The notes under the pieces were generated by a model. It was not told the DNA's origin. It made no database searches and saw nothing but the letters and a program-made list of their open reading frames with translations. The position numbers and the translations under genes were made by a program. Positions 47,266-56,488 of a stretch of DNA of 64,000 bases are shown piece after piece. The stretch comes from Branchinecta lynchi. Lineage: Eukaryota; Arthropoda; Branchiopoda; Anostraca; Branchinectidae. The stretch is from NCBI GenBank assembly GCA_023053575.1, contig JAKZAP010000014.1:3162001-3226000 (forward strand). The letters are read 5' to 3'. Numbering within the stretch: position 1 is the first letter of the stretch; each line of letters opens with the position of its first letter.

Positions 47266-47633
47266 GGGTTGCGTTCCTCAAACTTAGCAATTGTTAACAT
47301 CGTCCACTTTACTTCGGGGCGGAGCTAACTGCAGCTTTAACGATTGTTAATTTTTCCCAGTTCTAGAATTATTAACTATTTGTAACGATCCTCATCGACC
47401 ATCGTTACAAAATAGTTAACAATAGTTAAGCTCTGGTACGGAAATTTTAGGTGGGCGGAGCTAAAATTTTGAAATCAGGAAAGTGGAACGCAAAAAGTTA
47501 ACTGTTAACACTTTGTGGTGCTCCGGAACGCAACCTGTGCTCCGTTAACAATCTTTAAAGCTGCAGTTAGCTCCGCCCTGAAGTAAAGTTAACGATTGTT
47601 AAACAACTGTTAAGTTTGCGGAACGCAACCTCG
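47266..47633. mobile_element. Foldback element with ~90-bp inverted ends
   Basis: GGGTTGCGTTCCTCAAACTTAGCAATTGTTAA... pairs with ...TTAAACAACTGTTAAGTTTGCGGAACGCAACCT. The arms include GGGCGGAGCTAACTGCAGCTTTAACGATTGTTAA. It starts four bases after the MITE at 47,090-47,260. No frame is conserved. Confidence 0.75.
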
Positions 47634-48470
47634 GAAACATTTTGAGCTGATGTTGACGACCAAAGTCAAGAATCCCATGAAATCAGTAAATGAAAAGTCA
47701 AAAATGTAATTCAAACCAGTCAATCTTCACGTTCGTCTCATTCGATTTTAAAGGAAAAAGAACCGGCGTGGGGGGGGGGGGTATATCCTCCTTGTCATGT
47801 ATTACAGTAAATCAGAATGAGCCAACAGCAGCCAGATCGAAATAACCTCTGAAATGACGGTCGACCCACTATTACATTATCCCATAGAGTACTGGATAAA
47901 TTCTCCCAAGAAGCTGCGACAATTAATATCGCATGCATGCTAATTCTAAAATAATTATAAACCCATTTCATCGTGGTATCCTCGAGGGGGAGGATTCCCT
48001 TAGCTTTTGTACCCTCCTGAAGTCGTCTACCTGGGCAATCTGTTGAGCCTATGCCTCGTTTTGAGCCGGGTGTAGCCTTGCCAACAAGATTTGCTCTCAT
48101 CCAGTTTATTCGTTTGTAAAACTGAGAGCGCATTTGAATGTTGACATTTTATTTTATTTTAGATTATTTTAGTTGCATTATGTTAATGACCATATCTGTG
48201 ACAAGACACGAGTATGACACAGATAAATATGTTGTGACGCAAAAACAACCCATCAGCTTGTCCGTTAAGTTTTTTTTTTATTTTTGTATTATTAAACTGA
48301 ACTGAACTGCGCTCAGTTCAACTTTAGTGAGTATTTCAATTTACTCTAGCTTGAGGAGAAATTCGGCGTTCAAGATGCAAACATGTTCGCTGGAGGAATT
48401 TGTCGTCCCTTCTGAAAGTTCTTCAACCCCTAACTCAGACTGCTTACGACGCGATTTAAAGTTTCCTTTG
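47634..48470. other. No supported gene
   Basis: A G11 run lies at 47,771. One minus-strand frame of 112 codons (47,795-48,133) matches nothing I know. Confidence 0.5.
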
Positions 48471-48830
48471 TGATGATTAATTCTGTAAAATCGTTTCTTT
48501 GATTCATCTTCACCTTATTTTCTTATTTCGCCTTACAAAACTGCTGGTCGGAAATAAGTTATTAACTTTCATTGGTCAAATTTTCCTCTAGCTGGTCACG
48601 ACGTGATTTACAGTTTTCTCCATGATGACTATTTCTGAAAAATTGTTTGTTTGAGACCTGTTTTATTTTCTTATTTCGCCTTACAAAAACATCGGGTCGG
48701 AAATAAATTATGTTTACCTTACCTTATGTTTAACTTATTTTATTTTCTTGTTTCTCCTTACAAAAAGATCGGGTCGGAGATAAATTACTAGCTTACATGA
48801 ATTAAATTTTCATCGAGTTGGTCACGACGT
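48455..48830 (+). mobile_element. Three tandem LINE-type 3' tails
   Basis: CTTATTTCGCCTTACAAAAMxxxxGGGTCGGAAATAAATTA occurs three times (about 48,520; 48,675; 48,745). The first two are preceded by CACGACGYGATTTA and GATGAYTA phrases. The CGCCTTACAAAA..CGGGTCGGAAATAAATTA form parallels the CCGCT..GCGGGTCATAAATAAAT tail at 18.5 kb. Confidence 0.5.
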
Positions 48831-49179
48831 ACATCCCAGTTCCGGAACTAATCAGAGGCACCATCTGTCCGTATTTCCGGAAAAGGTGACCCAACCCATT
48901 TCCGACAGCTCTTTGTCACCATACGAAAGTGACCACGCGCGAAAAGTGACCGAAACCACGCAGCTGCTCGGGTTTAATACGCATTCTGGTATTACAAAAG
49001 AATGGGTAATAAAATCTTCCCTGACAACGTAAATCCATTTCGAGTAAAGTTCTCACAAAGAAGAAACGGTTGGGCCTACCCATCGATTTTGTCTAGTTAC
49101 TAGGCCAGTGACTGGAGGCAAATAAGTTTGTCGGTATCTTTCCGGTAGCCTATGTACACAAAGTTTCATTCCAGTCCCA

Positions 49180-49700
49180 GGTATAGATAGATAGATAGAT
49201 ATATTTATTAATTGCTAAGCAGCCCGAGGGCCATGGCAACAAAAAATCACAAAAAAGTATCACATAGTAGAATAAAATGTACAAAACAAAACAACACAAA
49301 AGAGTGAAGCTCCTCCTTAATCTCCTCTTCTCTAATAACCCCGTTTTCAACATTTCTTTGTTACTTCCTTAATCCAAAAATCTACTTCTATGTTCCATCG
49401 CTGTCCTCGGGAATCGACCGATCTCTTGATCCTAGTAAAACATTCATTCCTAACAACTCTAATTAACCACTCTTTATCAAACTCTTTCTCACCATACTGT
49501 TCTTTCCTCCATTCACTCAGCTCAATGCACTCGCAAACCATGTGAACCAAACTCTCATTCTCGCATCCGCACATCGGACAAAAGTAAGGACCGGATTTCT
49601 GCCTAAAATTACCAATATAACGCCTTCTATAACGGTAGTATATCATAATAGTATATAGCCCTTGAATGTTGCAAGTGCACAACTTACAAGAATATAACAA
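49180..49700 (-). mobile_element. LINE 3' end: C-terminal Cys-cluster protein and (TATC)n tail
   Basis: The minus-strand frame, usable from about 49,640 to 49,347, carries a CPMCGCENESLVHMVCEC motif, the CxxC..HxxxxC zinc-binding tail typical of Jockey/I/CR1-type LINE ORF2 products. It ends about 150 bp before a (TATC)n tract at 49,183-49,202, the expected 3' tail. The first ~35 codons of the longest frame lie in an unrelated MITE and are not part of the protein. Confidence 0.65.
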
Positions 49701-49704
49701 TGAT

Positions 49705-49802
49705 AAGGCCGTATCCAGAGGGGTAAGGGGGCTCGATCCCCCTCCCACCTGAAACACAAAATAATCAATTTTGTAGGCTTTATACTCTGTGCTATGTTCT
49801 TG
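49705..49802 (-). mobile_element. hAT-type MITE, poly-G/C family, copy 12 (truncated)
   Basis: The left end AAGGCCGTATCCAGAGG and the AGGCTTTATACTCTGTGCTATG block are present. The distal half is missing. It abuts the LINE remnant at 49,700. Confidence 0.7.
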
Positions 49803-49841
49803 TTTTACTGTTAGATATCGATTAGGTCCGAACCTCTGGGC

Positions 49842-50000
49842 AGGGGCGTCGCAAGTGCATTTTAGTTCGAGGGGGAGGGGGGGGGGGGGGGGGGGTGCAG
49901 AGCCAAAGTTTTACAAAATCTTTCCAAAAATTCACCGAATCTTAGAAACTAAGAATTCAAGCTTTAAATTACTTAAAACTACTGAACAGAAATAGTTACG
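49842..50000. mobile_element. CAGGGGCGTCGCAAG element fragment with G-run
   Basis: The left end CAGGGGCGTCGCAAGTGC resembles the CAGGGGCGT hAT ends and is followed by a run of about 25 G. The right end is not found. Confidence 0.45.
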
Positions 50001-50365
50001 TACAAAGAGTAACACTGGAGGGCAGCATGAAACGAGGCATGAAAGATGATTGGCCAGTTACTAATCGTCGTTTTTGCAAAGCCAGATAGAGAATACTACA
50101 TATGACGAAGTCCAAAACACGCCAGCGATCCTCAGAAAGAAGGAGTAAGCGTGTCCGTAGATCCTGTGTCAATCAATCACCGCGATTTGTGTGAGCAGCT
50201 GTGACACAACTTCTGCCTTTCTTCCGCTAGCTACACGGAGAGGCCGAAGATTTTGCATCGGCAAGGAGAGACAGTCATCAAGAGTATCTATTGCCGGGCA
50301 CGATTACGGTAGCAGCTTCTATTTATTATACCCAAGACCATTTTCTCAATCCCATTTCTTTTTTT

Positions 50366-50660
50366 GGAATCCCAAAGCGTAAGTGGCGGGATGCCTGTGA
50401 CATCGCAAAAGTTGTCCGTCTGTCTGTCTGTCCGTCTGTGCGCACTATTACTCTCGAAGGGAATGAGATATTTTGATGAAACTTGGTATGAGGATTCTTT
50501 GGGTCAAGAGTAAGGTCGAGTTCGTCGATGGGCTCTCTAGCCGTAGATTTAGAGGTGGGGGAGGGGGTTTAAATTAAGGGGCACATGAAATATTTTTAAA
50601 CAGATAATATTATAGTCGATTATGGGGTAAGAAGACATGCTGAACACTTATGTGAAAACA
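50366..50660 (+). repeat. CCGTCYG repeat family, copy 4 (5' part only)
   Basis: GGAATCCCAAAGCGTAAGTGG, then GTCCGTCTGTCTGTCTGTCC, GATATTTTGATGAAACTTGG, GGTCGAGTTCGTCGATGGGC and TAAGAAGACATGCTGAACAC. No internal module remains. Confidence 0.65.
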
Positions 50661-51129
50661 GGCATCGTACGTATGTTGTTTATTTCAAACCAGCCAGATC
50701 CAGTAATTCCTTTCTGTCTTAAATTTCCTGCATCACCCAGGATATGACCATAATACCTAATACTATTCGAAACCTCAGAGAAACTTCTGACCCAACATAT
50801 GTCCCTTACCTATTTACAAGCCACCCTTATAAATTGTGTATTATATGGGGATTCTGCTTTTTTTAAAATGACCGGTTTACACCAGCTTCTGATTTCCGAT
50901 CCTACCATTTACCTGGTAGCAAAATAAAGCATATAGCTGGATTCGGTCTTCTGATCTTTATACCGGTAGGAACAGCTGAACAAAAAGGATTCATGAGAAC
51001 TCCTAAATCTCTCACTTTTGTCGGATTCTGCCTGATCCTGCGAAATTGTCGACTTCGTAGGAAGACAAAGCTGGAAGATCGATTTTCAGTTCCCTTCATC
51101 TCTGGATTTTTGTATGTTTCTTTGTTTCT
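50661..51129. other. No supported gene
   Basis: Only short frames are seen. 50,993-51,331 plus (112 codons) runs into the adjacent repeat and is not a gene. Confidence 0.5.
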
Positions 51130-51139
51130 TCAGAGTCAA

Positions 51140-51317
51140 CGTTCAATAAGCAATAGTTATTTATTGCAGGTTTGTTCCTTCCCCAACTTTAGCCCTGAAA
51201 TTGACAGCCTGACGAGGACTCTTGCCAAGAAGGGCCGAAATGTCGCTGCCAAAGCATCGGAGCTGACATATCCGTTTTATGCGTTATTTGAACATACGTT
51301 TCAAAGCCAGCTTTGGC
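51140..51317 (+). mobile_element. Inverted-dimer family, single-arm copy
   Basis: The core CTGACGAGGACTCTTGCC..AAGAAGGGCCGAAATGTCG lies at 51,210-51,245, with the family 3' end CAAAGCCAGCTTTGGCTC. The direct repeats TCAGAGTCAA (51,130-51,139) and TCAGAGTCGA (51,318-51,327) differ at one base. Only a short inverted stub remains at the left. Confidence 0.6.
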
Positions 51318-51318
51318 T

Positions 51319-51897
51319 CAGAGTCGAATAACATCAGAGAGTAGCGCCAAGACTCGAACAGCACCGATACTAGCACCACTAGCGATAGTGAATGTCCACA
51401 CTAAACTCAATCGGTCGTGCACCAGCGCTGGCTCCACTAGCTTCATGTTCTGAACAAACCAAAACAAAAGAAACAACATCCCCATTTTCTCCGATGCGTA
51501 CAGACCGCATCTTAGCTTTATTAGAAATAAACCCGCTAGTTTGTATCGCTTTAAAATGTAGTCAGAGTTGTGGGTGGTGCTATGACTATGTCCCGTTTGC
51601 AAAGCAAGCAAAGCCAAAGCAAAATAACACTAGGGAGCAGCGTCAAGACCTATGCTTTCTTGTTTCGCAAAAGGGCCATACTCATAGCGCCGCCCACTAC
51701 TCTTGCGATATTTAAAGCGAGACCAACTTGTGGGCTTAGAAATTTCTAGTAAAGATAGGATGCGGTCTGCACGCATCGAGGAAATTTTGAGAGATTGTAA
51801 TTTTTGCTTTGTTAAGGATATGAAGGTATTGGAGCCTGCGCTGGTCCACGATTGATTTCGTTTCGGTAGGGACGTTCATTATTGGTAGTGGTGCTTG
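51319..51897. mobile_element. hAT-type MITE, CAGAGCAAAATAAC family, inverted pair
   Basis: A plus copy (51,319-51,614; left end CAGAGTCGAATAACATCAGA) is followed directly by a minus copy (51,615-51,897; left end CAAAGCAAAATAACACTAGG). Both have lost the distal ends. Shared phrases include GATACTAGCACCACTAGCGATAG and GCAGACCGCATCTTAG. Confidence 0.6.
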
Positions 51898-52620
51898 TCA
51901 GGGGCGTAACTAAGGGGGGGGGGGGGGAGGGGGGACTCCCCCCCCCCCAATATGGCCTTGAAAGGAAATTCGTCGGCACAATTTTGCCGAAAATAAGCTT
52001 TTGTCGGCTTTATGCACGAGCAGCTAAAGTATACGGAAAATTTTGGTCGGCACATTTTGTAGAAGGTTCAGGTTTTGTCGGCACGTTCCTGTACCTAATT
52101 AGCTATTGTCTGCACATATTTGTAAAGGCATCAAAAAAGAAATACGAAGGAAACACAGTTTTGTATGCATTTGTCGGGTGTCGGTTTACTCGTCGGCATA
52201 TCGAGTTCCTTTTATACGTAAGAAATCGAGTTTTGTACGTTCGTGTCGGGCACAAGACAGAAAAAATCAAATGCTGTATGGTTTTGTCGGTCTTCTCGTC
52301 GGCACATCAGGTTCTTTTTCATGTAAGAAATCTAATTCCGTAAATGCTTATCGGACGCATCCTGAAAGTTTAAGTTTCGTTGGTACATCGGCTTCTGTTT
52401 ACACAGAATAAATTGAATTCTGAATGATTTTGTTGGGCGTAGGTATTCTTGTCGGGACATCAGGTTCCTTTAACGCGTAAGAAATCAAATTCTGCAAACA
52501 TTACTCGGGTGAACTGGAAAGTTTAAGTCTCGACGGCAGATCGGGATCTTACACGTCAGAAATCAAATTCCGCGAACTTTTGTCGGGCCGTCCTGGAAGT
52601 ATAAGTCTCATCCTTAAACC
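51898..52620. mobile_element. CAGGGGCGTAAC-ended element with ~112-bp tandem TCGGCACA units
   Basis: The left end CAGGGGCGTAACTAAGG is followed by long G and C runs. From about 52,060, diverged units of ~110-115 bp repeat (TCGGCACATCAGGTTC, TAAGAAATCAAATTCYG, TTGTCGGGC, GGAAAGTTTAAGTCTC). The right end is not found. Frames across it are not conserved. Confidence 0.55.
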
Positions 52621-53149
52621 TTTTTTGTTTTGTTTTTAATGCAACGTCAAACTATTTTTTGCTCCATTCCGTTCCTTGTCGTCAAGATCCGTCAAACCTG
52701 TTCTTATTTTGTTTGTAGGTCGTTTATCGGTTCGTAAACATAAACTGCCTTTTTTCGGTGATCTGGCTGCACATCCTCCTTTCTTTTCTTGGTCGGGTCA
52801 TGGTGTGGTCATAATCAGGAAGAGTAAATGAGGGGACCTAGTGCAATGGCGATGCGCAGTATACAGAATGTCTTTTTAACGTGAAGACTACTTCTTTTGC
52901 CGTAAATTCAGAACAATTGTACTTTGTGCCTACTTTATTGTGCATAGACACTACTTTTTTTGGCGGACCGATCTGAGATTTTACAGCTAGCCTTAGTTTT
53001 ATTTCGGACCGCAAAGAGGCGCTCTGCTCACCAACGTTTCCACAAAACTTCGCCTGCGAAGTATTTCCTAGTATTCTCTGTTTGCAAGAACGGTAATTCA
53101 GTAGTATAAGATCGCCGCTCCCACTCCACCCTCCCCCCAATTTCAAAAC

Positions 53150-53343
53150 CCCATTTTAACATCAATTTCTTAAATTTTAACATCCTTTTTACCAAATTAT
53201 CCCCCTTTTTAAGAACATTTTTATTTTCTTAATTCCAAAATAAAGGATACAAGAAATGAGAAATATTACCCTTTACTACATATAAAATACTACAATATAC
53301 ACTACTTCTTTTTTTTTTACATTTTTCATTTTTTATTCAAATA
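53150..53343. other. AT-rich leader or terminal region of the element
   Basis: A low-complexity T-rich stretch (on the plus strand) lies between the last gene and the candidate left terminus. I see no gene. It may contain the 3' end of the leftward transcript and part of a terminal repeat. Confidence 0.4.
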
Positions 53344-53652
53344 TTACTGAGTAAACAGTTCTAAATCCACATATGTTTCTTTGTTCTTGTTTTCGCGTAC
53401 AATAGGCTGCAAAACTAGATTTTTCTTTAAAAGTAATTCGTTAGCAATGGCATTATATTTCTGTGTTATAAACAAATCACAGGGTTTGTCATTATGATTA
53501 ATAACTACAACCAACTTATCACCGTATTTTGTCTTAGCAATTCTCATTTTAACGATAGTATATTTCAAACCTAGAACTAGTTCTTCTTTCCTGATTGTCT
53601 CATTGTATTTATTCATTCTGATTGTATTCAAGACTTCCTTTGTGGACTCCAT
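53344..53652 (-). CDS. Uncharacterised 102-aa protein at the left end of the element
   Basis: This is the last gene in the transcription order, 37 bp downstream of the major capsid gene. The product is short and basic, with alternating beta-like segments (VLGLKYTIVKMRIAKTKYGDKLVVVI, residues 26-51). It has no Cys pairs, membrane segment or signal peptide. A small OB-fold-type nucleic-acid binding protein is possible from the TKYG-plus-beta-strand pattern, but that is inference. The start is fixed by the CCCCTAATAAATGG context shared with its neighbours. It is intact. I do not recognise the family. Confidence 0.7.
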   Translation of the reverse strand: MESTKEVLNTIRMNKYNETIRKEELVLGLKYTIVKMRIAKTKYGDKLVVVINHNDKPCDLFITQKYNAIANELLLKKNLVLQPIVRENKNKETYVDLELFTQ

Positions 53653-53664
53653 TTATTAGGGGAT
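53653..53664 (-). promoter_or_regulatory. TAATAAATG-type start context (102-aa gene)
   Basis: On the minus strand CCCCTAATAA runs directly into ATGG. This is one of eight such start contexts in the element, resembling TAAATG late promoters of cytoplasmic large DNA viruses. Confidence 0.5.
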
Positions 53665-53689
53665 GATTTTATTAAATAAAAATCCAGGC

Positions 53690-55027
53690 TCACAAACTCA
53701 CATACATATTTTTATTGATAATATCTAATGTAGCTTTTCTTTCATAATATATAACACAGTAAACATTATATGGTACGGGTTGATTATCTTTCAACGTTAA
53801 ACTTATTTCAATATCAGCAGTTGTTCCATTATAAATATTTGACTCGTGTTTGGAAACATCGAAACAGAATAGTGGATATACTTCTTTAAATTCTTCTATA
53901 CTAACAACACTACCAGTATCAAATGCTAATTGTTTATAACCCAAATGTATGAACCTATTGTAAAGATTTGAGTATTTACATTTATCATCACTAAAATCAC
54001 ATTTAAGTGGTTCTTCAGGATATTTATCCCCATTAATTCTAAGTTCTATGTCTGTTAAATCCATATGATCAAACACCATATTATTCATTAATTGATTGTT
54101 ATGCTTTTCATTTTTCTGTAGCATCACAACTACTTTTGTTGGATTGTTTCTCTCAGAAATAACTTTCCAAGTGTGTTCCTTATTTTGACTAACATCGCTT
54201 TTATAAGTATTACATGCTTCCCACATCAGATTATGCTTTCTGTCCTTTGCCAATCCCTTTTCTAATTGACTCATCATTTCGATACTAGGAGCTACAATAG
54301 GGATCTTCCAGGATAAATACTCGATGACTACTTTGAAATTAGTATTTCCATTTCTTATAATCATGTTGTTATCATCATTTCTTCTTAGAAATATTTTATG
54401 CGATGCACCTCTGAAGAATCGTTTGTTTCCTTTCAAAAATCCAAACAATTCTGATAATGGTAAATACATATTTACTAATTTACTGCTCTTTGTTCTGTTA
54501 TATCTTTTTTCAAATCCTTTATTATAATTATCATTATTGGTCAACCTGACTGCTGCAGCCCCTGCAGTAAAAGAAGCAACTACAGGATTAATTTCTTTCC
54601 CTTGATTATAATCTTTATACCAGAAATGATTTCTTGCAGCACTTCTAGAATAATCATCAGAGTATTCAATCAACTTTGTAACGGTAGTTGTAATACCAAC
54701 ATGATTAATTTTTTCAACCGATTCATCGTTTATTACATACTCAGCGGTACTGAATAAATTAAATCCATTATTCGTTAAAGTAGCAACATCGGTTGCAGCT
54801 ATAGGAGTCCCATCTTCGTTTACTATTCTTACACTGACATCAAGATAACTTTCACTTGGATAAAACCAGGAATCTAATTTTTTTGTTACGAATTCAAATT
54901 CTGATTTATTAGATACATTCACATCTGTTTCTCGAATTTCTTTAAATTCATATTTAACCACTGTTTCATCCACAAGCGGTTCATCAAAAATGTTCCATTG
55001 CGGACTGATAACTTTATTTACTGCCAT
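53690..55027 (-). CDS. Major capsid protein (double jelly-roll, F54H12.2-like)
   Basis: This protein would form the icosahedral shell. At 445 aa it belongs to the family annotated in many animal genomes as transposon-derived F54H12.2-like, the capsid protein of one Polinton/adintovirus branch. Visible family features are the beta-rich N-terminal domain with LDSWFYPSESYLDVSVRIVN (51-70), NNGFNLFSTAEYVINDESVEK (86-106), the inter-domain signature YLPLSELFGFLKG (188-200) followed by the basic HKIFLRRND (210-218), and IEYLSWKIPIVAPSIE (235-250). It is shorter than the ~600-residue MCPs of classical Polintons. The reading frame is complete, with no stop or shift. It sits last in the virion cluster (penton, pVI-like, MCP). 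The start lies in a TTATATAAATGG context. Family assignment is from motif recognition, not a search. Confidence 0.87.
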   Translation of the reverse strand: MAVNKVISPQWNIFDEPLVDETVVKYEFKEIRETDVNVSNKSEFEFVTKKLDSWFYPSESYLDVSVRIVNEDGTPIAATDVATLTNNGFNLFSTAEYVINDESVEKINHVGITTTVTKLIEYSDDYSRSAARNHFWYKDYNQGKEINPVVASFTAGAAAVRLTNNDNYNKGFEKRYNRTKSSKLVNMYLPLSELFGFLKGNKRFFRGASHKIFLRRNDDNNMIIRNGNTNFKVVIEYLSWKIPIVAPSIEMMSQLEKGLAKDRKHNLMWEACNTYKSDVSQNKEHTWKVISERNNPTKVVVMLQKNEKHNNQLMNNMVFDHMDLTDIELRINGDKYPEEPLKCDFSDDKCKYSNLYNRFIHLGYKQLAFDTGSVVSIEEFKEVYPLFCFDVSKHESNIYNGTTADIEISLTLKDNQPVPYNVYCVIYYERKATLDIINKNMYVSL

Positions 55028-55037
55028 TTATATAAGA
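55028..55037 (-). promoter_or_regulatory. TATAAATG-type start context (MCP)
   Basis: CTTATATAA abuts ATGG on the minus strand. An AT-rich stretch with TTTATTTAATAA lies 20 bp upstream. Confidence 0.5.
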
Positions 55038-55057
55038 AAGAAATTATTAAATAAAAC

Positions 55058-55414
55058 TTATTTCAGAATCTTTAATCCATTGCCAGTCATTAACGTTTTG
55101 ATCAAGTCCTTACTTCTTTGGTTTAAAATCCTTTTATTTGTACCGATAAGATCCTTCATCGATTTTTTGTTTCCAATTACATCAATGAGTTCCTTCTTGT
55201 TTACATCGATCAGATCTTTCCCATATTCTATTGCTCTGTTTTTCAACAACTCAAATCTCGGTTTAATAATATTATTATACATTGACATAGCCCCATCTTT
55301 TATTTGTTTTGCTGACGTTTGAAATAACTGGGAATTAACAATGTTTTTGAATACACTACCGATTCCACTTCCATACTGCCTTTTATAAAGTAATCGCTTA
55401 TTATTAATCAACAT
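55058..55414 (-). CDS. pVI-like minor virion protein
   Basis: 118 aa, strongly basic. The N-terminal part is YGSGIGSVFKNIV (15-27), a glycine-containing amphipathic segment. A long helical region (30-118) with regular Lys/Leu/Ile follows. In this virus group a protein with this layout sits between penton and MCP and is compared with adenovirus protein VI (membrane-active, capsid-internal). Position (28 bp after the penton gene, 30 bp before MCP) and composition support that role; sequence identity alone does not prove it. It is intact. The start lies in a CCTATAAATG context. Confidence 0.55.
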   Translation of the reverse strand: MLINNKRLLYKRQYGSGIGSVFKNIVNSQLFQTSAKQIKDGAMSMYNNIIKPRFELLKNRAIEYGKDLIDVNKKELIDVIGNKKSMKDLIGTNKRILNQRSKDLIKTLMTGNGLKILK

Positions 55415-55424
55415 TTATAGGTAA
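55415..55424 (-). promoter_or_regulatory. TATAAATG-type start context (pVI-like)
   Basis: TTACCTATAA abuts ATG. GAAATAAAATTA, containing AATAAA, lies 13 bp further upstream and could serve as the polyadenylation signal of the penton transcript. Confidence 0.45.
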
Positions 55425-55442
55425 ATAATTTTATTTCACTAA

Positions 55443-56159
55443 TCAATAAGCTTTTCTTAAATGCAGTACGTATCCAACGTTATCACCGTTCAAATCGATA
55501 GGTCTTCCCAACTGATCAGTAATTGTCATTCTCAAGGAGTAAATAAAGTCTTTCGTATTGATAGGAAGATAAATGAGTTGTCTAGGATTCTCAACAATTT
55601 GACAACCCGGTTCTGTATTAGGAACAAATGTCCAAATGACATCTGATTTACTTTTTTTTACGATAGAACTGTTTACGAGAGAGCAGTGAATTTGAATTTT
55701 ATCAACGCTTCTTGTTATATTCGGAAGCTTTGTACCTTCATTGATTTTCTTAGATATCTCACTATCCTTCTCAAATCCTAAAATCTGAAACAAGTCACTA
55801 TTAAATCTAAACACATATTTTTCTTGTAATAGTATGACAAATCTCATAGATGCTGGATTGGATGAAATTACAATAGGACATTTATCTTTTGGGGTATCAA
55901 AATACTGACACAAAAAATAATTCAAACAATCATCGTTATACATCCCATTAGGAATAGTAACATTCATCCACCCCCCCTCTTCATCTTTCCTGTATTGAAA
56001 TGTATTATTTCCAAATTTATCACTTATATTATGCCATGAATACCACAAAGTACACTGATTCAAACCTATTTCATAATCCCAATTACGATTCAATTCGATT
56101 GGTTGACTAAATGTTATATCAATGATACTTTCATTACCTTCAATGTTTAACAACACCAT
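55443..56159 (-). CDS. Penton-like minor capsid protein (single jelly-roll)
   Basis: 238 aa, forming the vertex capsomer of the particle. Family features seen are NRNWDYEIGLNQCTLWYSWHNI (24-45), an IPNGMYNDDCLNYFLCQYF segment (69-87), a FRFNSDLFQILGFEK strand pair (117-131), and the C-terminal block GCQIVENPRQLIYLPIN (185-201) followed by IYSLRMTITDQLGRPIDLNGD (207-227) and a terminal YVLHLRK. The TDQxGRxIDLNGD and final LHLR signatures recur in Polinton and adintovirus pentons. It is intact. It sits 4 bp downstream of the 106-aa gene, with the upstream stop codon merged into the TTTCTAATAAATGG context. Confidence 0.82.
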   Translation of the reverse strand: MVLLNIEGNESIIDITFSQPIELNRNWDYEIGLNQCTLWYSWHNISDKFGNNTFQYRKDEEGGWMNVTIPNGMYNDDCLNYFLCQYFDTPKDKCPIVISSNPASMRFVILLQEKYVFRFNSDLFQILGFEKDSEISKKINEGTKLPNITRSVDKIQIHCSLVNSSIVKKSKSDVIWTFVPNTEPGCQIVENPRQLIYLPINTKDFIYSLRMTITDQLGRPIDLNGDNVGYVLHLRKAY

Positions 56160-56170
56160 TTATTAGAAAT
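56160..56170 (-). promoter_or_regulatory. TAATAAATG-type start context (penton)
   Basis: TTTCTAATAA abuts ATGG. The stop codon of the upstream 106-aa gene lies inside the motif. Confidence 0.5.
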
Positions 56171-56483
56171 ATTTTTTATATATTGAATTGTAATATCTCT
56201 TCGTAAGAAATTTATTTCGCATTAACGAATCCAAAATATCAATAGCTTCATTTCTCACCTCATCAGATGTATTTCCGTTTACTCTGCTACCTATCAAAGT
56301 GTATAGTTTTGAAATCATTTCATCACAATTCATAAATACTCCAGTTCCTTGTTGGTTGATAAAGGGTATACTAGATTGAATTTTTTTTAATCTATCCTTA
56401 TAGTCTTGTATAAATAAAATAATTTTATCATACTTACTAGAACTATAACTTTTACTTTTCAGACCACCATAACTTTGACTCAT
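56163..56483 (-). CDS. Uncharacterised 106-aa protein
   Basis: I do not recognise it. It has a Ser/Tyr/Lys-rich N-terminus (1-20) and mixed helical remainder (KIILFIQDYKDRLKKIQ, 20-36; DEVRNEAIDILDSLMRNKF, 74-92), with no membrane segment or catalytic motif. It lies 6 bp after the coiled-coil gene and 4 bp before penton, so it is probably a virion or assembly factor. Its start (CATCTATG) lacks the TAAATG motif of most neighbours and may be reached from the upstream transcript. Confidence 0.7.
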   Translation of the reverse strand: MSQSYGGLKSKSYSSSKYDKIILFIQDYKDRLKKIQSSIPFINQQGTGVFMNCDEMISKLYTLIGSRVNGNTSDEVRNEAIDILDSLMRNKFLTKRYYNSIYKKYF

Positions 56484-56488
56484 AGATG

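Noticed and set aside
54324..54527. Plus-strand frames inside the MCP, penton, ATPase and polymerase genes
   Set aside because: They are antisense shadows of the minus-strand genes, with no start context or domain of their own.
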